The translations under genes and the position numbers were made by a program. A DNA stretch of 64,000 bases from Heloderma charlesbogerti (Eukaryota > Chordata > Lepidosauria > Squamata > Helodermatidae): contig JANEZZ010000520.1 in assembly GCA_026122225.1 (NCBI GenBank), positions 496,001-560,000 of the forward strand, in the 5' to 3' direction. Below are positions 54,937 through 64,000 of the stretch, in pieces (positions within the stretch are counted from its first letter, which is position 1; each line of letters starts with the position of its first letter). The notes under the pieces are model-generated. The model was not told the DNA's origin. It ran no database searches and saw only the letters and a program-made list of their open reading frames with translations.

Positions 54937-55560
54937 TAGAGCAACTCTATCGTCGTCAGTTGTAGAAAGTGCTGGCCTTGGAGAGCCTCTGAAGTATCCA
55001 ACACCCTGTACAAGCCCAGCAGAGTGGAAGTGAGGGAGGATTGACATTTCCACTATTTTGGCTTTTCCCAGACCAGTTCCCCCTCCCCCAAAATCCCATC
55101 CCACTAAAACCACTGGGAGAAAATCAGTGGTGCAGTGGAGCCAGGGCTCACAGGGACGCAGCACCGGCACTTTTTGATTAGTGGGGATGCTGAGGTCATC
55201 TGCCACCCCCTTCAGGCTTCCCTGTTCCCTTTGAGCTTAGCTGCAGTCCTCAGTACCTGTGGTGGTGATGGTGGAGGTGGAGGAAATGAAAGTTCCCAGC
55301 AACGATATATCGCTCCCTGTTGTAATGCAAAGTATTTTGGGGTGATTTGGTCTTGAATGGAGAATTACAACCCATTTTGCTTAACAAAAGACCTGCTCCT
55401 GGTGGGGATCAAAACTATGAGAATGGGTTTATTGATGTGGTCTGCCTGAATTTTGGGCCTTTCCATGGGGGTGTGGCCATGAGGAGTATCATGGTGAGCA
55501 CCTGCACTTCAAAATGTACCTCTACACCACTAGAGAGAATTGATCTATGTCTGCTCCAGG
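54937..55560. other. Unassigned non-coding DNA
   Basis: No supportable gene. Short GGT-rich triplets lie at 55258-55285. Confidence 0.4.
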
Positions 55561-55563
55561 ACT

Positions 55564-55594
<31 letters not shown>

Positions 55595-57534
55595 TTTCAT
55601 TTCTATACCGCCCAATAGCCGAAGCTCTCTAGGCGGTTCACAAAAATTAAAACCAAACAGCACACAATAAAACTATTTAAAATATATAGAACATTAAAAC
55701 CACAATATAACAATACAACCACAATAAAACCTAGCAGCAGTACAGGAATTTAAAATACAGATTTAAAACAGCAAAGATAAAAATTTAGAAAGCTAAAAAG
55801 CCTGGGAAAATAAAAAGGTCTTCACCTGGCGCCGAAAGGAGTACAATGTAGGCGCCAGGCGAACCTCACTAGGGAGCTCATTCCAGAGCCGGGGTGCCAC
55901 AGCAGAAAAAGCCCTCCTCCTAGTAGCCACCCGCCTCACTTCCTTTGGCAGGGGCTCATGGAGAAGGGCCGCTGATGATGATCTTAAGGTCCGGGCAGGC
56001 ACATATGGGAGGAGGCGATCCTTCAGGTAACCTGGCCCCAAGCCGTTAAGGGCTTTGAATGTTAACACCAGCACTTTGAATCGGGCCCGGAAATGGACTG
56101 GCAGCCAGTGCAGCTGGAAAAGTACTGGCGTAATATGAGCTCACAGGTCAGTCCCTGTTAACAATCTTGCTGCCCTATTTTGGACCAGCTGTAGTTTCCG
56201 GACCGTTTTCAAAGGCAGCCCCACGTATAACGCATTGCAGTAATCCAGACGAGAAGTTATCAGAGCATGGATAACTGTAGCAAGGCTATCTCTGTCCAGA
56301 TAAGGGCGTAGTTGGTATACCAGCCTAAGCTGATAAAAAGTGCTCCGTGCCACTGAGTTCACCTGTGCCTCAAGTGACAGTTCTGGATCCAAGAGCACCC
56401 CCAAACTACGAACCTGATCCTTTAGGGGGAGTGCAACCCCCTCCAGGACAGGTTGAATATCACCTAGCAGGGCAGACGAACCACCCACTAACAGTATCTC
56501 CATCTTGTCTGGATTGAGTTTCAGTTTATTAGCCCTCATCCAGTCCATTACCGTGCCCAGGCACTGATTCAGAACAGCCACTGCCTCACCTGGGTTTGAT
56601 GAAAAAGAGAGGTAGAGCTGGGTGTCATCTGCATATTGATGGCACCTCAGCCCACACCTCCGGATAACCTCCCCCAGCGGTTTCATGTAGATGTTAAACA
56701 GCATGGAGGATAAAATAGAGCCCTGTGGAACCCCATGGCACAATTGCCATGGCACAGAGCAATAATCCCCCAGCACCACCTTCTGGAATCGGCCATCCAC
56801 GTAGGAGCGGAACCACTGTAGTGCAGTGCCTCCTACTCCCAACCCAGACAACCTATCCAGAAGGATACCATGGTCGATGGTATCGAAAGCCGCTGAGAGG
56901 TCCAGGAGAATCAACAGGGTCGCACTCCCCCTGTCCCTCTCCCGGCAGAGGTCATCCCACAGGGCGACCAAGGCAGTTTCTGCTCCAAAACCAGGCCTGA
57001 AGCCCGGTTGAAATGGATCTAGATAATCCGTTTCATTCAAGAGTGCCTGGAGCTGTCCTACAACCACCCGCTCAAGCACCTTGCCCAGGAAGGGGATGTT
57101 GGCCACTGGCCTATAATTGTTAACATCCTCTGGGTCCAGGTTAGGCTTTTTCAGGAGTGGTCTGATTACTGCCTCTTTTAAAGCAGCAGGCACCACTCCC
57201 TCTCTCAAGGAGGAATTTACAACCTCCTGGACCCAGCCGGACAACCCCTCCTTGTTTTGATTTAATAAGCCATGAAGGCTCCAAAGCAGACTTGTAGCTG
57301 CTTTGGAGGCGTGGCTCGGGTCTGGGAAGGCTGCAGCTCTCCAGGTATGTCCCCAGGACATCTCCTTTCTCCTTCTCTGATGTCAAAGGTCTGACATTGG
57401 AGAAGGGGTGAACGGAGGCAAGCTGGGTGGAGTGGAACCAACTGTGGAGGTTTCTGCAGTGACCTCTTACTCCACCCTTGGAGGGGGGGATCTGATATCG
57501 CCTGTGACCCCAGGGATGCTCTCCCAAGGCCCAC
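55561..57534 (-). pseudogene. L2-clade LINE with almost open reverse transcriptase (minus strand)
   Basis: A frame from 57361 down to 55793 is broken by one stop only (56141-56143). Blocks in order are NNYRPVANIPFLGKVLERVV, PGFGAETALVALWDDL, DLSAAFDTIDHGILLDRLS, HGVPQGSILSSMLFNIYM, the catalytic YADD box (CHQYADDTQLYLSF) and SRLDYCNALYVGLPLKTVRK. After the stop come HWLPVHFRARFKVLVLTFKA and the C-terminus FRRQVKTFLFSQAF. The 3' UTR ends at a (TTTA)n tail (55563-55597 on the plus strand). The upstream part to 57534 is a leader without recognised endonuclease, so the element is 5' truncated. It is the best preserved L2 copy here. Confidence 0.93.
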
Positions 57535-59003
57535 AGGACTGCAACCTTAATGTATTAGTTATGTTATGGTGTTCTTAGTATTTTATTGTAAGCTATCCTC
57601 CTGATAATGTGTTTAAAGAGTGGAGTACCTGCAACAAGAACAACAACAGCAGGGAACTGCTGTAATTCATGCCTGTTCAGTCCCATAGCTGGAACCTATC
57701 CAGATAATTCTCCCATGCTGAAATACAGATGCTTTGTTTGACCTCTTTTTTATTACCTCAAGGACCTATTTCTGGAAAGTCCCGGTTCCGTTCTATGAAA
57801 CAGTGAACAAACATTTGATCCGATGATAAAACAGGACCTTCAAGATTCTTAAAAGGTTCTCTGAATTTTCTTCACTCATATACGTATTATTGCATAGCCT
57901 TTTCTTAACCAAAGAGGTTTAAGTAGTTCTAATTACCAGCTATGAGACAGGAAGGGGAAAACTCATGTACCAATATCCTATTTCCTTTCCAAATGCACAT
58001 ACTTCTAAATTTTCACAATACCCTTGAACCTTTGGAGAGTGCTATAAAAAATGGCAAGCTTATGGTTATATAGTGAGGTCAAATAGTTTAATACTATCCA
58101 TGACTAAAATATTTACTTTTGTTACTTGTTACATTATTCTCCCACACTTCCTGCAAGAAGCTCTTGTCTGAACAGCATCATCAGGTTCCCAGGCAGAATC
58201 CCAGCAACGTAACCAGAATTAAGTCAGCTTAACTTTAAAGAAAGGGTTACTTCAAGAACCTTTAGACCATTTCCTAGTGTACTTGTGATAGTCATCTTTT
58301 TTTAGGTCTTGTTTGCTCATTTTTTTTTCAGTTCAGGAGGAAGCACTTGATAATAAACAGACGTTTTGTTGTGCAGTCTCAGATTTGTTTCCCAGCATGA
58401 GACACCCCCCACCTCCACCCACCAACACCACAGTTTTGCACATGGGAAAGAGCTGCAGACATTAGATGTCTTCAGACTCAACTGTTACTTATTATAACTC
58501 ACAAAATACAGAGCAACAACATTTGGCTTGTAAGAGGAGCATAAGCAACTTATTTTAACAATTGTAACTGGTACAGTCATAGGCCCAGGATTGTCCTGGT
58601 CTCTCAAGAAGTTATACCCCTACCGGTTCTACCCAAAAGTGAAAGCAGCCCCTTCTGTCCCTCTCACATGGCCTGCTAGCACTGAGGCCTTCTGGCCTTG
58701 CCTCTTAAAGAGGCAGTACACAATACCTTAAGCTGACTTTGAACTACCCAGCAATTTTCTATGTCTCTCAATTCCACTCTTTCTCTTTAGGCTATGCCAT
58801 GGGTCTAGCATAGGGGAGGCAATCTTTTTGGTCTTGTGGGCACGTTTGGCTGTCATGGGAGCCATGGCTAGTCACAAAAGACAAGTAAGCTACACAAAAG
58901 ACTGTGTAGAAGGCAGAGGTGGGGGCTGAGCTACAACACACAAAACAACTCCTTGTTCTGTGCCAGGCCCCCCCCCCTCTCTTTAGCACCCCTCCCCACT
59001 GCC
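57535..59003. other. Unassigned non-coding DNA
   Basis: AT-rich, no domain or repeat end recognised. Confidence 0.4.
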
Positions 59004-59550
59004 TGTCAGGAGCACCCTGCCTTCTGAAATCCTCAAGTAGCCAGAATCAACACGCAGACAAAAGGGCTCTTTTCCAAGGCTTTATTTCCATTCAACCTAA
59101 TGATGCTTACAGATGCTAATTGCCTGAGCCTAAGAGGAAAACTTAAGGGAGCAGCCTACCAGGATTCTAGCTTTAGAGAGTCAGTTGGTCTCTGTTTGGA
59201 GGGAAAGGGCGGGAAGCCTCTGAACTTAAGGGCTGGGAGGAGACAGTCCACCCGTTTCCTGTGGGGCATCAGGGCGCAGCTGTTGTCATCACGCCAAGCG
59301 GGCTGAGTGCCTCTTCTCAGTGCCCACAACCTCTCGTTTGTCTCTGCGCCAGCACCTTGCATCTAGAAGCTCCAGTTGTCCCTCCCTCTCCCTGCCAGGG
59401 TCACTGTCACTCTCAGGAATGTGAGCAGGGAGGGGCTCTCCCTCCAGCTGCGCCTCTGAAAAGCGAGCAGGTTCCTCTCCCATGGTTTCTATCTCTTCCC
59501 CAGAATCAGAACTGCTTTGGGATTCTATGGGCTCTGATCCAACCCTGACA
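59004..59550 (-). mobile_element. Diverged solo LTR of the same Gypsy group (minus strand)
   Basis: 547 bp from TGTCAGGAGC to CAACCCTGACA. Shared blocks in the same order as the LTRs at 22.0 and 47.9 kb are CAGAATCAGAACTGCTTTGG, ATGGGCTCTGATCC, CTCTGAACTTAAGGGCTGGG and GGCTTTATTTCC. The flanks CTGCC and CTACC match at 4 of 5. More diverged than the other solo LTR. Confidence 0.85.
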
Positions 59551-60676
59551 CTACCCGTTTACCTGACAGCAGCAACAGGAGGTCCCTTTTTCTCCCCCCT
59601 CCCACTTCTTTTTCTTGATGGCTGGGCATGTTGCAGAGAAAAACGTTGGCTTGCAGCTGCCTAATATCTTCATTCCTAAGAATGTCTCTTGACCCCTGTG
59701 TGTGGCCCAGATACATTCATGGAAAATGAGGATGGCAGCGGCTGAAGGCCGAGGCCCTCACTATGCTTTGAAGCAATCCTAGTTGCTGGTAAGACAATGT
59801 GTTACTTTATTTATTAACCCCCCCCCCCGGGAGGGTTAAGATGCCTTGGCGGGTGCCACAGAAGGCATCCACAGGTACCACATTACCCACTCCTGGCCTA
59901 GAGGGTTTTGTTTAGTTCTAGCAGGTGTGGCTGTTCAGGTAGGGAGAGCACTTAAACATCTTTGTACTTCCTGCTGGCATTACTGTCACTGCTGATAGGG
60001 CCACCTGCTGTCCAGCTTTTCCCAGTTCAAAGGCTTTTCCATTGTCCCCACATCTCCTTTAGGGCTGCCACATTGAAACCTGGCAAATTATGGACAATCC
60101 AACCATTCAGGGAAACATCAGCCAGCAAAATTAGGGGCAGATCAATGCTAGGGTGAAAAGGCAAATGATCCGCTACTTCCAAAGCCCTGCTGGCATGTAC
60201 TATCCAGGGCAGGAGGTGGTGGTGGTGTTTTGCCAGAAAACTCTGACAGTTCTTTCTCCCCCACACTATCCCCTCCTGGTTTCAATAGAGAGGAAATTAT
60301 CTGTGTCAGCTCCAGCCTGGCATAGCTAATAGGCCTAATCCTGAGGTCTGTTGTGGGATGGAGGGCTTTGGATCCAGTGGATCCAAGGCTGCCTTTGACC
60401 TGCCCCCAAAGCACCATGTTTTGAGGCCTACCACTGGCAGAAACACTGCTGGCAGTAGATCTATACCCACACTGCTTTGTGCAGTCATACCAGGGGCTGC
60501 CAGGACAGATGTACCCCTCCTCCCAGTGGAGCTCCTCTCTGCCATCAGAGGGGCACTTCTGTTCCCATTCTAACTCTATCCAACCAAAAGCTCTGGGAGT
60601 TAGTATTGCTCTGTAAGACATCAAAGTGATAGTTTTCACCAGTCTATAATCATGGGCATCTAGTCACATTGTTTTA
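59551..60676. other. Unassigned DNA
   Basis: A poly-C tract lies at 59818-59830. The segment 60300-60450 contains TTTGGATCCAGTGGATCCAA, an inverted motif also found at 3057-3080, suggesting an unidentified repeat. No gene seen. Confidence 0.4.
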
Positions 60677-61114
60677 GGGAGCAATCCTATGGCCGCTAGT
60701 CAGCAGCTAGATGGCCATAGGATATCTGGTTTTCTGGGAACCAACTTTGGAGCCCATGCTCCAAGGTTGGTTCCCGGAGAACCGACCTTCCCCCAATTCT
60801 GTGCTGCCTTGCAGGCAGCGTGGAATAGCCCCATGTTCCGCGCTCACAAGAGGAGTGTGGAGCAGCCAAAATGGGGCGTTCCGGGGCAGGGAGGGTGGAA
60901 ATGCCTGTACGACACATCCAATGTATCACATGGCAGCCTCCTCCCCCGCTCAGCCCTCTTGTAGCTAGACAGTCGCAATCGGCTGTCTAGCTGAAAATGC
61001 AGGGCAGGAGAAGCGCGGAGGGAACGATCCCCTCCATGCTTCTCCTGCCCTGCATTGGATAGGCGGTTGCCTCCAAGTTCAGAAGCGTCCACCTATCTGC
61101 ATAGGATTGCATCC
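60677..61114. mobile_element. PIF/Harbinger-type MITE, TTA duplication
   Basis: The 438-bp unit GGGAGCAATCCTATG...GCATAGGATTGCATCC is flanked by TTA on both sides (60674-60676, 61115-61117). The inner inverted pairs are GGTTTTCTGGGAACCAACTT/AAGGTTGGTTCCCGGAGAAC and AGCTAGACAGTCGC/GCGACTGTCTAG-like text around 60965-60990. No transposase. Confidence 0.8.
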
Positions 61115-61146
61115 TTACTTAATCATTTTAACTTTCTAGTGGGAAT

Positions 61147-61178
61147 ATCTATCTATCAATCAATCATCTATCTATCTA
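61147..61178. repeat. (ATCT)n-like microsatellite
   Basis: Interrupted tetranucleotide run. Confidence 0.8.
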
Positions 61179-62232
61179 ATGACTACATAATTTCCCAGGA
61201 AACCAAGCTTCAAAAGGGTACCATGATCATGCTGCTTGATAGAAACAGTGCCTCCATGCAATCCTTGGTGATCACATCAGGCAAAGGATATAATCCCATA
61301 TCAGAAATGGCTAGATGGCAGTCTATGGGCCAGGTTGAATCCCCAAAGTAACTTCACCGACCCCTAACAATTGTAAGCAAGTTGTGGTTTTTTAAAAAAG
61401 CTCAGTAAGAAAAAATAATTTGAATCCAAAGGTTGTGAGTTATTCCACATTTTCTTTCTCTCTTTGGGTTTGGTTAAAATGTTTTGGACAATTCTTTCTA
61501 ACAAGACACAATGAGACGTCATTTGTATTTCGTGTATGCTGCACTGTACTGCTGTCTCATCATTCCAGAAAGGCAATGGATCTAATCTGCCTCTAGAGGG
61601 CTCTCTTTTAGGATGCACATTCATTCAACAGGCCCTGCTTACCTACAGTGGTTTAATACTATCTGTTTGTGTTCCACAGCTGTGAAGTTTTTACTGCTGG
61701 ATAACAGGTCCTTTATTGTAGAACCTGACCATTCTTGAAGTTGTTGGACCTCAGAGCAAAATGCACTTCCATCTCCCAGAGTGACTTGAAAGTGTCTTCA
61801 CCTTGAGAATACAGAAGCCAACTATCCCTTCCCAGGTCTGGACTGCTGTGCCCAACTGTGTACAGCAATGAATTTTATTTTCTGTATTGTGTTGATGACG
61901 TGACTCATTCTGTGACCTTACATAGAGATAAAATCCAGTGCTTTCAGGGACTATAACAATGAGAAAAGGGCGTCTTTTTCTGATAACTTGATTAAGTGGT
62001 GAGTATTAAGAGTGAAGATTTGAGCTTCCTACTTTCTAATCATTTCTGGCTTCTTGCTCTACCACTTGTGCAATTATTTGTCCCTCAGCAAACATTCGTT
62101 GCAAAAGATTCCGAATGCATCTGAAGATAAATTGCCCTTCATTTGTTCACCTTGCTTGAGAGACCCCTCTCTTTGTAGGATTCTCTTTTCTAAAGAGTCA
62201 TACCTGGATATTTTGTTTTCCTATTACAGCAG
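61179..62232. other. Unassigned non-coding DNA
   Basis: No recognised feature. Confidence 0.4.
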
Positions 62233-62388
62233 TCTTCCCCAATTTGGTGCCCTCCAGATGTGTTGAACCACAACTCCCATCATTTGCAGCAGCCAGCATG
62301 GCCATTGATGATGCTGGCTGAGGATATGGGAGTTGTAGTCCCATGCATCTGGAGGGTGGCCAGATAGGGGAAGGCTGCTTTATAGGGT
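62233..62388. mobile_element. Palindromic MITE, full copy
   Basis: The left arm (CTTCCCCAATTTGGTGCCCT, CCAGATGTGTTGAACCACAA, CTCCCATCAT) is mirrored by the right arm (ATGGGAGTTGTAGTCCCATG, CATCTGGAGGGTGGCC, GGGGAAGGCTG). AGCCAGCATGGCC lies near the centre. It is a common foldback MITE of reptile genomes; partial copies lie at 10.96 and 20.61 kb. Confidence 0.78.
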
Positions 62389-63304
62389 TGCTGTATTCTT
62401 GGGGCCTGTCTCAGGGTCAAACATATTTGGCTAACAAAAATAAAACTATGAGATCACCATTCATAACATTGATCCACTAACTTACTTGCTGATAGCTATG
62501 CTAAGATTTTCACCTGATTTTCTATTCAGGGAGGAAAGAAAATCTTGGATTTCATGAGACAACTTATTTTGGATTTAGATTTTCATGAGTTGTTGGTGGA
62601 GATTAATACCCAAAGAACATCCACCTTTTCCCAAGACTGGATGTCAGGAACTCTCTTCTGCCATACATAATAAAATGTACATACCCAAAGTGCCAAAGAA
62701 CAATTACTTTGGCAAGATTAAATAGTTTCCCCTCTCTGAACATTAAGATGGTTTAAAGGGCCTCCTTTGGAGGAATGCTGGTGTCTGTGTGGACAACCTG
62801 CCATGGAGACCTTGGAACATGTAGTTGCAGAGTATAGTTCATATAAACTCCAAAGACAGAAATTTATAGCAAAGTGGTTGGGGAACAAAAGGGATTAGAT
62901 AGGTGAGGATGTGGTCTTCTTGCTGAGAAATTAGACTCATGGGATTATATTTGATTTAGCCAGGGTTTTTTTTAGTTGCAGCTCTGTCTATTAAAACGGA
63001 ATGGGTTGAATTTCATATGATTGACTGCCAATATGATTCAGAACAATGAAGGAGCATGAAGAATGTTGAATAGGTGTGTCAATCACAAATGGACAAGGTT
63101 GGGGGGTTGTGCTAATACTTCTCATATCAGAGCCAATTTTGCTAACATAGCTTTCCATGTTGGAAACATCTGGAACCAGTTGGTTACCTATGAACACAGT
63201 TTGTGGAAAAAATCAGATCTAATGAAAGGTTTAACTTAATGAACTGCGTTTATTGAAATGTGCGAAGTGTTACATCTTTTTGTCTTTACAAAACTTCCTT
63301 AAAT
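62389..63304. other. Unassigned non-coding DNA
   Basis: No recognised feature. Confidence 0.4.
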
Positions 63305-64000
63305 ATTTTATTAATTTTTTTATTTACAATATTTATATACTGCTCCACATCAGAAGATTTTGGAGCAGTGAATGACATGGTAAAAGAATAAAACAAGTTA
63401 AAAGAGTTAAAACATTTTTTAAAAAGAGTTAAACATTTTTTTTTAAAGTCGACAAGCCCCAACAAAGTGGAATTTAACAAACCATGGCTGGTCATGCAAG
63501 GAAGGCATCTTGAAATAACAATGTCTTCAGGAGGTGCCGGAAGGAACACAAAGTTGGCACCTGCCTGACCTCTAAAGGCAGGGAATTCTACAGGAAGGGG
63601 GCCACCACACTGAAGGCTCTTTTCCTGGTGGACTCCAACTGGGCCATGAGTCTGTGTGGAACCACCAGGAACAAGCCCTCTGATGACTTCAGTGACTGGG
63701 CAGGTTGGTAAGGAAGGAGACACTCTCTCAGGTATCCTGGTCCCAAGTTGTTTAGGGCTTTGTACGCTAGTACTAATATCTTACACCTGGCCTGGTAGCG
63801 AATAGGCAGCCAGTGCAGTTCCCTCAGCAAAGGAGTTACACGCTGAAAAGGGGCAGCTCCTGACAACAGCTGAGCTGCTACATTCTACACTAGCTCCAGC
63901 TTCCAGACCAGCCTTAAGGGCAGCCCCACATAGAGCGCACTGTAGTAATCCAGTCTTGAGGTTACTAATGCCTGTACCACCGTGGTCAAGCTATCCCTGT
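63305..64000 (-). pseudogene. L2-clade LINE 3' part, cut by the window edge (minus strand)
   Basis: The 3' end (TTATTTACAATATTTATATA, CTGCTCC) matches the copy at 15.38 kb very closely. Minus-strand coding text runs to the window edge: SGAAPFQRVTPLLRELHWLP, IRYQARCKILVLAYKALNNL and AQSLKSSEG. The element continues beyond 64000. Confidence 0.88.

Overview
This is about 64 kb of vertebrate nuclear DNA, almost certainly from a squamate reptile (probably a lizard). The evidence is the repeat content: two Bov-B (RTE) LINEs, a complete Sauria-type SINE with a tRNA-like head and a Bov-B-like tail, CR1 and many L2-clade LINE fragments, a chromodomain-bearing Ty3/Gypsy element, a Penelope-like fragment, PIF/Harbinger-type MITEs and hAT-type elements. 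I find no host protein-coding exon, rRNA, tRNA gene or CRISPR array that I can support. The window is intergenic or intronic and built from layered transposon insertions.

Layout: 1-6.8 kb holds mostly unassigned DNA with old L2 and SINE fragments. 6.87-10.8 kb holds a CR1 LINE (minus strand), a second CR1 piece and two hAT-like elements with 8-bp target duplications. 11.9-12.8 kb is the first palindrome-array element. 15.27-16.51 kb is a second hAT-like family carrying an L2 insert. 18.1-18.7 kb is another palindrome-array copy. 22.03-28.79 kb is a complete but dead chromovirus-type Gypsy retrotransposon with both LTRs. It sits inside an older L2 fragment and carries three palindrome-array insertions (gag/pro junction, pol, 3' LTR). 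30.4-31.3 kb is Penelope-like. 35.9-41.3 kb holds further palindrome-array copies and a foldback element. 42.0-43.4 kb and 48.5-51.8 kb are Bov-B copies. 47.2-52.8 kb is a foldback repeat split by a SINE, a solo LTR, Bov-B and a palindrome-array element. 53.0-54.2 kb is one element inserted in another. 55.6-57.5 kb is an L2 LINE with an almost open reverse transcriptase. 59.0-59.55 kb is a solo LTR. 63.3-64 kb is another L2 3' end.

The most interesting content is a family of non-autonomous hAT-like elements, with about ten copies and relatives. They end in TAGGGATG/CATCCCTA, make 8-bp target-site duplications, and have interiors built from alternating short palindromes. One palindrome (P1) is about 42 bp with core TACGTAAATATTTACGTA and flanks GATAGGC/GCCTATC. 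The other (P2) is about 40 bp with arms GCAAATGGCGGC/GCCGCCATTTGC. By eye there are about 33 P1 units, and the number per element varies from 1 to 6. Nearly every copy has an outward-facing AGGTAAGT-like motif near each end, a perfect splice-donor consensus. Several insertions can be read precisely because they interrupt known sequence, which gives a relative chronology.

All boundaries were read by eye from the sequence. Family names rest on recognised protein motifs and repeat ends, not on a database search.
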